DNA from: Arthrobotrys musiformis
Taxonomy: Eukaryota; Ascomycota; Orbiliomycetes; Orbiliales; Orbiliaceae
DNA length: 64,000 nucleotides
Assembly (NCBI GenBank): GCA_036971715.1
Contig: JAVHJL010000004.1
Span: 2,418,001 to 2,482,000, forward strand
Direction: 5' to 3'
In this document: positions 36,287 to 48,356 of the stretch, piece after piece
Position numbering within the stretch: position 1 is the stretch's first letter
How the letters are laid out: each line of letters opens with the position of its first letter
Translations under genes and position numbers: made by a program
Notes under the pieces: generated by a model
The model's input: the letters and a program-made list of their open reading frames with translations, nothing else
Databases searched by the model: none
What the model was told of the DNA's origin: nothing

Positions 36287-36955
36287 TGTGGAGGCATATT
36301 CTTTTTTGTTTTTTTCTTTTTTATTTTCATTTTATTTTAAATAAGGTCCCAATCCTATTTCTTTTCTTCCAAAATTAAATTCTGGTGGGAATGACTCTGG
36401 AGATCTTTTTTTTATTGGATGATTTTTATTAAAAAAAAGGAATCTTAGGGCATACCTTTTTTATATCCCATTTAGTCTTATTTCTAGTGGTAAAATAGAG
36501 GCTTTAATTTCTAATATATTTATTGGAGTTGTTTTAAAACCTCCTATTATTTTTCTTAATATTTTATTTTGAATTAATTTAAATTCTTTCAAAACATTTT
36601 GTTGTTTTTGGTTTTTTCACCATATTTCAAACCCATAATCAGAAATAAAACAAATGCAGTTTTTATATAATTATATTATCGCTTTAGTTTTAAGTCTTTT
36701 TTCTGAATTAGCAAATGCCTTAATAAAATTTAAAATTTTATTTACTACACTTGTTTTTATTTTAATATAATATTTAAAATTTAATCTCATATCGAAATAT
36801 ATACCTAACCACCTTATATTGTTGGTAGGTTTTATTATTATACCATTTGGTAGCTTAATATTTAATTCCCCAAATTCATTTTTCTTTTTTAAATTTGTTT
36901 TAAAATGAATTAGCTCTGATTTTATGTTATCAAAAGCTATTGCATTATCTGCAGC

Positions 36956-37933
36956 CTAATTAAAGGCTATTTTTGCAGTTTCTTCTAATTCATATATATT
37001 TGTTTCTATTTTTTTATTAGTTGCAATTAACGCCAAATCATCTATATAAGATGGTTTAATGATAGAAGGCGTTTTTTGTTCTAATAAATTAAATAGTGGT
37101 GTTAAATATAATAGAAAAAGAATTGGGGATATTGGGGAACCTTGTGGTATTCCAGTTTCAACTGGTTTTAATTTTTCTACTTGTCCATCGAAGGCCAGTT
37201 TAATTAATCTTTTGGACATAAAATTATTAATCCACGAAATTAATCGTTTGGGGAACTTCATGTCTTCTAAGGTATTAATTAATCTTTCCTTTGAAACATT
37301 ATCAAAAGCCCCTTTAACGTCTAGGAATAAAACAGAGGTTTTTAACTTTTCTGAATTAGCCATTTCTATATCATGAACTAATGACAAAGCTGCATCAATT
37401 GCAGATCTTTGTTTTCTGCCTCCAATTTGTTCTGGATTTAGAATTTTATTAGTTTCTGATAAGAAGGCTATTCTTCTTGCTATTATTTTCTCTGATATTT
37501 TTCCTAAACAATTTAGGAGACTAATAATTCTGTAAGCTTTTGGAATATTATAATCCGGTTTATTTGGTTTAGGTAAAATTGCCCCAATTGCTTCTCTGAA
37601 GCATATTGGATGGTACCCATAATTTAATAATTGTTTGAATAAATCATTAAATCTTCCCGGTATAATTTCGTAAGCTCTTTTTAGACATAGAAAATTAATT
37701 CCATCTGGTCCTGGTGCTTTTTTGGAATTGGATGAGAAGATAGCTTCTTTGATTTCACTATCTCTTATCTTTTTCCATTCCATTAACTTTTTGTTAATTG
37801 TTATTTCTACTGGTAACAGTGGATTTGTTGTTTTTGTATAATTTGGTGGTTTTGGAAATAACGCCTTTCTTAATATTTTTGCCTTATCTTCAAAATTAAG
37901 GGCATTCTTGTCTTCATAAATTAGATTTGGCAT
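36956..37933 (-). pseudogene. Copy E reverse transcriptase island of ORF2
   Basis: An open stretch of 325 codons is almost identical to the intact LINE, including PGPDG, GIPQGSPISP and YIDD. I see a single substitution near its start (Arg to Lys). It is an island with almost no RIP between damaged flanks. Confidence 0.85.
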
Positions 37934-39155
37934 TTTTTGGATTTTTCTAGGTTTAGAAAAATTAAGCGCTAGGAATATTTCTTTGTCTTTTGCATTTTCT
38001 AGAAAATTAGTCCAGGATTTCTCCTTAGAAGATCTAATTTCTCTAAAATGTTTATTCCTTTTGATTTTAAATAGTTCCTAATTTTGTTGGGTTTTATTTA
38101 ATTTCTATGTCCTTTTTTGTTGTAACATCTTTTTTCTTGTTTTTTTAATTTCTTTATTCCACCAAATTTTTGATTTTGGTGTTATTTTTAAAATTGGTGT
38201 AGATCTTTCTACTGCCAAAATTATATTTTTTTGAAAAAGAGATGTTGCAATTTCCAAATTATTTTCTAGATCTTCTCTTTTCTTATAAAATGAAAAAAGG
38301 CGATCTTTCTATAAATTATTTTTATCTAGATTTTTATCTAGACTTAATAATTCTTTTTCGAAGTTTTCCCAATTAGTTTTATTCCAATTAAATTTGTTAG
38401 TTGACAAAGGGTTGTCTACTAAGTCATTTTCTTTTGGTTTTATTTTAATTGAGATTACTTCATGATTTGATCCTGTATTAATTTTTTCATCTATTTTCCA
38501 ATTCATAATTAATTCTTTTAAATTAATGGTTGCAAAAGATAGGTTAATGATTGAGGATTCAGATTTATTATTTTTCCTGATATTATAATAAGTTGGTATG
38601 CCATTTTTATTTATTAATTGTAGATTTTTATCTTCAATTAATTTTATTATTTTTTTTGCTTTTAAATTAAATTTAATTTTAGGGTTCTATAAAAAGTAAT
38701 AAGTATTAAAATCTCCGATTAATAATGTTTTTTTAATACAGTAATCTTTGATTTTATTAAAGAGTCGATTTACTGTATATTCACTATTTTCCGTATTTTG
38801 TTGTTTTTCGTTGTAGATATTAATAAATCTGATTTTCTTAAATTTGTTTGATTTAAAATTAATTATCTGGTAGTTTTCATCTTTAATTAAATTTTCCCGG
38901 TTTGTGATTTCGTAGGGTAAATTTTTTTTTATAAAAGTAATTATTTTATTTTGGTTTTTGTTGGTTTTGTTGGTTTTTGGGTTTGAAAAAATTGGTTTAA
39001 ACCCTAAGTGTATAATTATAGTATTTTCCTTTGAGAACTATGGTTTTTGTAGGAAAATTAAATCCATGTTGTCATAAATTAATGCAGAGTTTAAAATTGA
39101 TTGCATTATATTTGTAGATCTTCTACAATTGTGTTATATTATTTTTAAAATATTT

Positions 39156-39617
39156 CTATTTATTTAAGGTGATATTTTGTTTTTTGTTTTTAGGGTATAA
39201 GGAATTTTTTGTTCTATGTTTTCCTCTATAATTAATGTATTTATATTTTATATGGTTATAGGATTTTTTATTTTTTTGGTATATATTATATAAATGATTA
39301 ATTGTTTTATGTTTTCTAGTACAAATTTTGTAGGCTGATTTATTTCTGTAATTTAATGCATAGTGGCCAGTTTTTTGATAATTTGTATATCTATTGTTTT
39401 TAGAGAATTTAATATATCTTTCTGTTTTGAGTTTTTTATTTTTTAGAAAAATATATCCTCTATTTTGTGTTTTTATTGCCTCCATTTTTATTTTTATAGC
39501 AATTACTATAGAAGAGAATTTCTTTTTTTTTAATTTTTCTTTTTTAATCAACCATCTTAGATTGTTAATTAATTTGATTGTGTTGTTTGTTTCCACCTCT
39601 TTTTTGAGATCTTCCAT
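39156..39617 (-). pseudogene. Copy E ORF1 C-terminus with lost zinc knuckles
   Basis: 153 codons stay open, but almost every knuckle cysteine is tyrosine (the knuckle reads YTNYQKTGHYALNY), and many Glu/Gly are Lys/Arg. All are explained by G-to-A changes on the coding strand. Confidence 0.85.
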
Positions 39618-39680
39618 TTTTTGATCTCTAGAAATTTTGTGTATAACTAAGAATCCCCAGTTCTCTATTTTGGAAGGTTT

Positions 39681-40316
39681 TTATATGTGTTTATCTATTT
39701 TGATGAGTTTTTGATAGATTTCTTCTTTGTATTTCAGAATATCTTCTTTTTTGGTGTTCTTATGGGTAATCAAAATTAGATTCCCTTTTGGATTTAGAGA
39801 AATCCTAGAAATAATTAATTCTGGGTTATTGGGCTTCTCTTTGAGAATTTTATTTATTTTTTCTTTGAAGATATTTGGTTTTTGGATGGGAGGTTCCGTG
39901 GTACTTCTGGGAATAATTAACCTTCGTTGGTTAATTGATATTTTTGAATTTTGTGGATTTTGTGGATTTTGTAGATTTTGCGTTTTATGTGTTTTTTGGT
40001 GTTTTTGGGTTATTTCCTGTTTTTTTGGTGTTTTTGATGTTTTCTGGGCGATTTGGGTGTATGTCTTTTTTGTGTTGTTTTTCTTTAACTCTCTTATTTC
40101 CTGCTTTAGGTCTTCTACCTCCTGTATTCTTTCTTTTAAAAGGTTATTCAACCTTTTAATTTTTAGAAACAGATCTTCTTTATTTATTTCTTCCCTTGAA
40201 TCAATTGTATCTACTGATACCTGTCTTCTCTGTTTTTTTTTGTGGTGAACAGGTTTAAAACCCTGTGTTGCTAATACTAGTTCATCCAAAGATGAACTAG
40301 TTGGTATGTTCTCCAT
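39681..40316 (-). pseudogene. Copy E ORF1 N-terminal part
   Basis: 211 codons match the start of intact ORF1 with a few Glu-to-Lys and Gly-to-Arg changes. A stop separates it from the knuckle part. Confidence 0.85.
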
Positions 40317-40589
40317 TTTTAAAACTAACCTTTAAAAGGTTTAGTTTAAATTAAGCGAGAAACCCCTTTTTTTTTTTTTTTGTGTGGTAGACGATCGCAA
40401 ATATCTTTATATTTTTATGTCGTGATTATTTTCTATCGGTCTTTGTATGCTTTTTTACTTTGTAGTATTTTTGATCAATTTTTTCCGCTCTTTCGATTGG
40501 TGTACTTTTATTTGGTTTTGGATACTCCGTTCAAAAGTTATGGGGGGGTCGGTATTTTCGAAGTTCGTTTCTTCATAAAAGATATATTA

Positions 40590-41459
40590 AATATATTATA
40601 AAATTAAAATATATTATATAGTTTGTATTAATTAAATTTATTTCTACAATATATGTTATAGATTTTGATATATTTTTTAATATATTTCCTTATTTAAAAT
40701 TAAAAGTATATTTTAATAATAAATTCTTATATTTAATTAATATTTAAGTGATTATATACTTCTAAGTTGTAATATTAAATAATACTCTTTTTTAAAATTT
40801 TTTAATTAAAACGTAAAAAAGTTCTTTAAATATAATAATTTCTTTATGTAGTATATAATATTTTAATAAATTTTAAAATCTTTTTAAAAATTTTTTTACT
40901 ATTAAATCTTATTAATAATTATTTATAAGTTTGGTTCGGAATTCATTTTTGATATAATATTCTATAAAATTAAAAAAATTATTAATAATAATATAGATTC
41001 TTTCTTTTAATAAAATAGTTTTTTTGTTAAACTCTATTCTTTTTATAAAGTCAAATTATTGACTTATTATATTTATTAGGGTATTTTTTTTTGTTTTTAA
41101 AGTAGATGATTTTTATGTTATATTCTAAAAGGAGTTTCTACTAGTGAATTTATCTACAATTAAGTTTTTTTGTAATTAGGAAAAAAGTAAGATTTTTGTG
41201 ATTTAAAAAAATTATAAAAGATTTTTTGATTTAAAAATAAATATATTATTTTTTGCATACTTTTATAATAATTATAAGTTTTTTATTATATATAAGGTAT
41301 TATAGTTATATAAGATCAAATTTATAAAAAGAATATACAATCAAATACCACTTTTTATCAAAATATTACTATAAAAAGTATATATTTTTAGAGTAACAAC
41401 TAAAACATTTATTTTTATTTTAATAAAAAATTTCAAATTATATATTTTAAAAATTAAAA
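40590..41459 (-). other. G1 internal sequence, unreadable
   Basis: AT-rich sequence between the target duplication of LINE E and the reverse transcriptase remnant. By position it should hold RNase H or integrase of G1, but I can read no motif. Confidence 0.4.
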
Positions 41460-42330
41460 TAAATATGAAGGTATTTTTTAAAATTTTAAAAACCTTAAAC
41501 CTTTCCAATATAAACTCAAATTTAATTTATTTTTTTATAAATTCTATAAGTACTACTAATATAAAATTATACTTTTAAATAAATTATTAATAATAATTAT
41601 AAAATTTTAAAAATAACTATATATCTTTGATATTTTCCAATAAAACCATTCCTAAATAATTTAAACCTTCTATAAATCCATTTTAACACCATTTTAATTA
41701 TAACACTGAAAAATCCACATTCTATAACAACAAATTCAAACTTATCCAAAAAACATCATAAATTATTTTCTTATAAAATATCAAATATTAAATTAACATA
41801 TATTTTATATTCTTCTACATTTTTGTTATAAATAAAAATATCATCTAAATAAATTACACAAATAATATCAATATAATCTCACAAAACATAATTCATAAAA
41901 ATTTGGAAGGATGCAAAAGCATTAATAAAACCAAAAAACATTATTATATACTCAAATAATCCATAACAACATCTAAAAGCTATTTTCCATTCTTCTCCAA
42001 AATTAATTCAGATATTAACATATACATTAACAAAATCAAGTTTAATAAAGATCTTAATTCCTACAAACCTATCAAAAAATTTACTAATAAAAAAAAAAAA
42101 AACCAATATCTTTAATAATAATATTATTAAGACTTTTGTAATTAATATAAATTCATAATTTACTATTAAATTTTAACACAAAAAAAATAAAATATCCAAC
42201 TAAAAAATTTAAAAGTCAAATATATCCATTACAAAGATTTTTGTTAATATATTTTTAAAAAATAGTAATTTCTTCTTTTATACATGCATATATCAAAAAT
42301 AAACAAAATTAAATTTTTTTTAAAAAATAT
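41460..42330 (-). pseudogene. Ty3/gypsy reverse transcriptase remnant of G1
   Basis: On the minus strand the frame shows in order IKLDF, EWKIAFR, YGLFEY, a NAFASFQ block and then the catalytic YLDDIFIY followed by a NVEEY stretch. These correspond to the reverse transcriptase core of Ty3/gypsy elements, and the YLDD box is kept. Several stops, explained by CAA or TGG mutation, interrupt it. Its direction shows that G1 is on the minus strand. Confidence 0.85.
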
Positions 42331-45300
42331 ATAATACATAAACTAGTTGATTTTTGGTAAAAAAGTGTTTTTTAATAATAATTTAAAAAAATATTTTACT
42401 TTTTTAATTTAAACTAATTTTTTTATTTTTAATAAAAAACATTGAAGAGTATTTAGCTTATTTTTCAAACAATTATTAATTTTTTTAATTATTATTTTAA
42501 TAATAAAGTTTAAATAAATTTTTTTTTTAAAATTATTTTATTAATAAAATATTTATTCTTTTTTATATAATTTTCTTATATAAGTATCAAAAAAATTCAA
42601 AAATTTTACTTTTCTAATTAATTTTAAGATTATATTAATATAATTAAACATATTTAATAACTAAATTATAAAACATTTTTAGGATATTAATTAAAATATT
42701 TTTAAAATATTTTTCAATAAAAAAAATAAAATAAGCTTAATAAATAACAATTCCAAATATTCTGATGTCAAAAGTAAATATATTAATTAAATTTTTAATT
42801 TTTAAAATAAATAAATTAAATTATAAAACAATTTTTAAATTAATAAAGAAATTTTTAATGCTATTATTTAAAAGTACATTAAATAATAATCCATTGATGT
42901 ATATAAAAAATATAAAATATTCTTTAAAAAATCTGAGTTATAAAATTTTAAAAAGTATAAATCCTATTTTTATAATGTAGATGTTAGATTGTTTAGGAAG
43001 TATTAGTTTCTAAAACATATTTAGTTTAAATTTTTGGTGAATTTGAGGGGGGTGTTTATTTATTTATTAATATTTTTTTTTTTTGAATTAGATTATAATT
43101 TATTTATTTTTTTGTTGGAGGTATTTTTGGAATGATTAAAGTGTGGGTATTGTAGGTAAGGATTTTTATATTTATTAAAGTGATTTTAATGATTTTGATT
43201 GTAATGGGTTTTATATTTTTCTTATGTAGTAGAGATGTGGTTGCAGATTGGGTAGTAATATTTTGGGATGAGAGGTTTATTGAATTTTTTAACAGTATTG
43301 GTGTTAATTAGTCTGAGGTAATGGGGGTGTTGTGTTTTTATTATTTATTTTTTAATATAATAATTGCAGAGGCTATTATAGAATATATTTGTGGTTTTTT
43401 TTTTGTAAAATTGATATAGATGGTTGTTTTTGTTGGTTGTATGTTTTAATAAATGGTGATTTGGATATTTTTGCTAATGTTAAGATTTATATTGTGAGAA
43501 TTTTGGAATTTTCAATAGTATTGGTAGAGGTTAGAATTATTATTAAAACATTGATTTTTATATATTTCGAGTTGGATCTAAATTTGGACTTTAGATTGTG
43601 GGGGATAGTATGTGTATTGTATAGTGTATTAGAAGCTATAATTATGGATTAGTTTGATGGTTGTGCTATATTAAATATATTTATATTATTTGTTGTAGTA
43701 TAGGGTATACATATAGAAGGTTTAATTATAAAAAGCATATTTTATGGATTATTGCTTGTATAATTGGCAATGATAGTTATTGTTATTATTTTAGTAAGTA
43801 ATGATGGGAGGTTGAAAAAGTTTTTTTTTGTTATTTAAAGTATTAAGGTTTTGTATTTTGAAATGGTATTGTTTTTAGTGATTAGTGAATATTTTTTTGT
43901 AGAGATTAGTATTTGTGTAGTAAAGCACTTTTTGGTAAAAAATATAATTTGTTTATTTTTTGCCTTTAGTAAGGTTATATCTGGTATAATTAGAAGTGAA
44001 TATATAGTAATAATTGAAACATTAAATATTTTTATGGTTATATATTTTATTATAACATTTGTACCAATTATTTGTGGGTTATTGGTAATTTATATATTGC
44101 TTTTGTCCTTTCTTAAGAAGTACAATATTATTGATTTTTTCAACCTGTATCATAGAGGTGAAGTATTTATCATTATTTTAATTAAAAAGAAAAAAAAAGA
44201 ATAAAAATGGTTACTCTTAATTTTTTAATATAATAGATAGAGATTAATAATTGGTGGTTTTGAGGTATATAAAAACATTTTTAGACTTTAAGTTTTCTAG
44301 AATTATTCTTTAATATTGTTTTTTTTTGTATTTATAATATTGGATTAATTGTTTATTTTCTTATCATTCATATCTGATGTGGGTATTAAAAATCTGGTTT
44401 TACCACAACCAATAATATTCTCAAATATTAAATATATAAAAAATAGAGAATATTTTTTTATTATCAGTATTTATAAAAGTAGTTAATTCTGGAGTATTTA
44501 TATAAATATTTAAAAAAACTTATAATATAGCTTTGTAAGATTGTTTAAGAAATTATTATTAAATTTTTTTAAAATCAACAATAGTAGATTAATGTGTTAT
44601 GTTAAATTTAACAGGGATTTTGTCTTTTTGAGGAGGATTTTAAGTAGTATTATAAAAATTATATTATATATTATTTTTTTTTTTTTTACATTCTTAAAAA
44701 AAATATCCAAATTTATTATAATTTTAATAAAAAAGATTATTAGATTTTAAATCTTTTAAAAGTACATTATACTTATATTTATATTAAGTAATATTTAAAT
44801 TTATAGAAATTAAATTAAAATTTTTAGTCATCATTATACTTCCATCCTTATTTTTTTTTAATTACTAGTGTTAGATTTTTTATTATTATAATTATTATTG
44901 TTGTTGTATTTCCCTTTTTTCTTATAAAAAAATTAATTAATACAAATTTTGAAATTGATGTTATTAATTTTAATAATATATTATTATATTTTTATGTAAG
45001 TTATAATTGGTAGTTCTTTATCTCAGCATTCCTTTTCATAAGTGTAGATATATCATTATAGTTTTATTTTAAATCCTTCTTAGGTTTTGTAGTATAAATT
45101 AGATTTATTTTAGTTAATTAAAACTATAAATTTATTAAATTTTTAGAAATAGTTGCAAGCAAAGTTGGTTTGTTTGAAAATAGTAATCTGTTATTGAACT
45201 CTCATAGTTTTGTTGTTTTTGCTATATTATTATTTAAAGAAAATGATAAAAAAACTATAATTTATTATTATTTTAATTATATTTAAATCTTATTTATTTT

Positions 45301-46065
45301 TCTTTTTAATTACTATATAATTTTGGTAGTAAATGTAAATTTAAAGAATAATATTATTAAAGTATATTCCTATAAATAAGATTTTAATACCATCATAAAA
45401 AAATCAAAAAACTTAAAATCAAAAATAAATATTAAATTATTAGAAAAAATAATCAAATTTTCCAAAAATTCCATTAAATTTTATTAATTTATTAATTTAT
45501 AATATTTTAATATTAAGTTTTTTTTAAAATTTATTTTATTTATTTTGAATTTTAAGTTTTTTGGTATTATATTGTGCTAGTTTTGTTTAAAATTTTTTAA
45601 TTTATTTTTCAAAAATTTTTAGAATTTTTGAGATAATATTAGAAAATTTTCCTTTTTTTATATTAATATTTGCTATTTTGAAGATTTTTTTATTGAGGTT
45701 TCTTAAATATTATACATATTTTTCTTTTATTTTTTTAGTTTTACTAATTATTATTTAAATTACTATATTAAAAATAATTATTATATTTTTTTATTTTTAA
45801 ATTATTTTATATGATTTTTCTTTTAAAAAATAGATTAGTACTAAATTAAGTATAAAATTCTATATTTTAAAGTTTGTTTATAATATTAAATTTATATATG
45901 TTATTTTTTATAATTAATTATTATTATCAAATTTTGAAGAAATTTCAGATTCTTCTTTAGAAAGTAATCTCTATTTGTTATTATTATTATTATTATTTAA
46001 ATTGTAGTTAATTATTTATTATATTAATATACACTATTCATTTTATTAAAAATTAGATCAATTAA
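42331..46065 (-). pseudogene. G1 5' internal region (presumed gag and start of pol), RIP-damaged
   Basis: The part at 42,331-43,000 parallels the plus strand at 5,790-6,400 and is the start of pol. Further right nothing is readable. A tract at 43,010-44,210 is rich in G and T but poor in C on the plus strand. Open frames there (for instance 43,389-43,652 and 43,851-44,204) are long only because of this skew, and I do not call them genes. Confidence 0.55.
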
Positions 46066-46730
46066 AATATTATATCTTGCTTAAATCTTTTTAGTAAAAT
46101 TTTTAAATAAGTTTAGTATTTTATTAGTTTTTTAATTTTATTAATTTAGATTTTTTAAAAAAAATAATTAGTATTTAGTAAGAATTAATAAAGTTATATC
46201 TAAAAAATATAATATAATTAAATAAATAAAAGATTTATAAAATTATTTAAAGTTTTATTATTAAATAATAAATTAGTAAAAATAATTAATAAGTTAATTA
46301 ATAGAGTTTTAAAAAAGACTTAAAAATTACTATTGTTTAAAAATTTTTTAAATATATATCTATATAAAATACAATTTATATATAAATTTAATAAGTTAAT
46401 AGAATTTTTATAAATTAATAATAATTATCAACTTAATGGTTTATCATCAACTTGAATATATGTGTTATAATAAACATTATATAAGAAAACAAAATAAATT
46501 AATAGCTAAAATTTTTGTTAATTAAATAAAATTAAATATATTATAAAGACAACACATTTTACAAAATACAGGAAATAGATTTATTTTTTTTAAATGAATA
46601 TTTACAGTAAAAATAAATAAATTATAAATTAAATCTTTTTGTGAGATAAATGGAATGCAGAATTGGAAGTATGTTTGTTGTGTTAAGCTATATGTCTAAT
46701 TGAGACTAGTCATATGATGTGGGCGTGACA
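46066..46730 (-). repeat. 5' LTR of G1
   Basis: On the plus strand it starts TATTATATCTTG (a RIP form of TGTTACACCTTG) and ends GGGCGTGACA. On the minus strand it begins TGTCACGCCC, a common start for fungal gypsy LTRs. Its last 120 bases are the least mutated. It is 665 bases long, the same as its partner. Confidence 0.8.
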
Positions 46731-47142
46731 ATTATTAAAAAATTTTTTGAAATCTTAATAAAACTAATTTAAAAACTAATATATAAAATATATAATAAAT
46801 TCTTAAAACTTTAAATATATCTAATTTATATTAGTATTTTCCAAATTATTTTTTAATTATATAAAAATTAAATTTCTAATAATCATATTAAAATATTTAC
46901 TTTTTAAGTTTTATATAAGCAAATATATATATATATATATTTTTAATAATAGGATTTTTAAGTAATTTCTATTATAATAATAAGCTATTTATTTTTAAAA
47001 AAATTTAAAAACTTTTTTAAAAATATTATAAACATTCTTTATTTATTTTCTTAATTTTTAGTACAACTTCTTTTAAAAAAAATAAAAATATAAAAGTTTT
47101 AGAATTCTATTCTCATAATACTTTATACAAAATATATTTAGT
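46731..47142 (-). pseudogene. Older gypsy-like copy (G1b), right part before the SINE
   Basis: This aligns with 33,906-34,354 inside G1. It begins with ATTAT, the duplicated target of G1, and ends with the target duplication of SINE 2. Confidence 0.65.
47130..47142. repeat. Target-site duplication of SINE 2, tail side
   Basis: AAATATATTTAGT occurs here and again at 47,952-47,964. The related unoccupied site at 34,342-34,354 has a single copy. Confidence 0.85.
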
Positions 47143-47951
47143 TATTATTATTATTATTTATCATACACGCATGCAACCTTTCGGTTATGGCGGATTGTAG
47201 ATATCGAATTATAGATAATAACATGAAAGAAGTGAATACAAGCCAGAATCTTTACATGATTAGGATGTTGGAGATTTTCGGTATTTTTTTTTAGAATCTA
47301 TCTACATTAAATTCCTTTGTATATAATTCTACTATTCCAATTTAGTAGAGAATGCGCCGTATATCTGTTGTTTTTACCCATCCACTTTGATGTAATATTA
47401 GAAAATTACTATATTCAGAACAATCCACAAGTGTGGGTTCTAATTATAGATATATTTTCTTAAGATTATTACTTTTTATACTTCTGTAACTGAAGTCCAG
47501 TTCTAAAACAGGAACTAGGCTGTTCTATTTTTAAGTAGTAGAACTACTTCTATTTTTAAGTAGTAGAACTACTAGTACTGTTTTTATTGTGATGTACTCA
47601 CACATATCTTTTACAGAGATTACTGTCTATTTTTAAGTAGTAGAACTACTTCTATTTTTTATAGTAGATAGAACTACTGTTTGATTTTTGTTCTAAAGTT
47701 CAAACTGTGTTGTGCGAGGAAAACAAACAACAACACCCTTAAAACAAACTTAGATGTCAAACACATCAAGATACAACTATAGTTGGTGTAAAACTAGTGA
47801 GTTGTTTCTTTTTGCATTTATTTTCGGGTAAAAGAAATAAAACCCCGAAAATTAATTTGCAAAATATGGTGGAGGTGGTAGGAATCGAACCCACACAGGC
47901 TGGGGAGACCTGTTTCCAAGCCTAGCATCACACCCACTAGGCCACACCTCC
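47143..47951 (-). mobile_element. tRNA-derived SINE, copy 2 (full length, unmutated)
   Basis: I read this copy as identical to SINE 1 from the (TAA)n tail to the tRNA-like head, with a constant offset of 44,641. The head lies at 47,867-47,951, with A box at 47,934-47,944 and B box at 47,881-47,891. The LINE-derived block is at 47,358-47,400. It interrupts RIP-damaged sequence and itself shows no RIP. A 13-bp target duplication flanks it. Confidence 0.92.
47867..47951 (-). promoter_or_regulatory. tRNA-like head with A and B boxes, SINE 2
   Basis: Same sequence and pairing as the head of SINE 1, including the acceptor stem followed by ACCA. It would drive RNA polymerase III transcription of the SINE towards lower coordinates. 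Confidence 0.8.
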
Positions 47952-48140
47952 AAATATATTTAGTAATATTATACTAAAATATATTATATATAAATTTTGC
48001 TAATAATAAAAAAAAAATCCAAATTATTTTAAATATAATTAAAAAAAACTTTAAAAATATATTTTGAGAATTTAGATAAAATATTCTAAAATTCTACTAG
48101 TTTAAAGATAAGATTTTATCATAATATTAATTTTTAATTT
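47952..48140 (-). pseudogene. Older gypsy-like copy (G1b), right part after the SINE
   Basis: Continues the match to G1 (about 34,342-34,525) directly after SINE 2. No protein can be read. Confidence 0.6.
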
Positions 48141-48356
48141 TATTGGATAAAAACTTTAATTTTTAAAAAAAAAATATTATAATTTTATATTTAAAATTTT
48201 AGTTAATTTATTTAAATTTAAAAAATAATAAAGAAGATTAAAATAGAATAATTATTTTTATAAAAAAATTTTATTTTATAAAATTATAAATTAAGAAGAT
48301 TTAATTAAAAATAAAAATTACTAAATTATTAATTTTAAATTAAATTTATTAATTAT
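48141..48356 (+). pseudogene. LINE fragment G, ORF2 endonuclease region
   Basis: About 200 bases align with roughly 8,190-8,410 of the intact LINE on the plus strand, with heavy C-to-T and G-to-A change. It is cut on the right by the tail of LINE copy F. Confidence 0.65.

Larger units (their letters stand above)
34809..40570 (-). pseudogene. LINE copy E, full length, patchily RIP-damaged
   Basis: Copy E is full length on the minus strand: tail and hairpin near 34,805-34,855, 5' end at about 40,570. Damage is uneven. Reverse transcriptase and RNase H sections are nearly wild type, whereas the ORF1 C-terminus and parts of the endonuclease carry dense G-to-A changes (in coding sense) and stops. 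It lies inside the gypsy element G1 with a 14-bp target duplication. It cannot encode full proteins but is the best preserved damaged copy. Confidence 0.93.
31450..46730 (-). mobile_element. Nested Ty3/gypsy-like LTR retrotransposon (G1), RIP-damaged
   Basis: Two LTRs of about 665 bases in the same orientation (31,450-32,115 and 46,066-46,730) bound this element. ATTAT lies just outside each (31,445-31,449 and 46,731-46,735), a 5-bp target duplication. Reverse transcriptase motifs read on the minus strand, and a purine-rich run lies inside the left LTR, so the 5' LTR is on the right. Without LINE copy E (about 5.8 kb) the element is about 9.5 kb. No ORF survives. It inserted into an older copy of its own family (G1b). 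Confidence 0.75.

Noticed and set aside
42765..42980. 71-codon Lys/Asn/Ile-rich open frame
   Set aside because: Pure AT composition effect on the opposite strand of damaged gypsy pol.
43389..44204. Open frames of 87 and 117 codons that look like membrane proteins
   Set aside because: They lie in a C-depleted, RIP-damaged tract where codons for Val, Ile, Leu and Phe arise by mutation bias. No family resemblance is seen.
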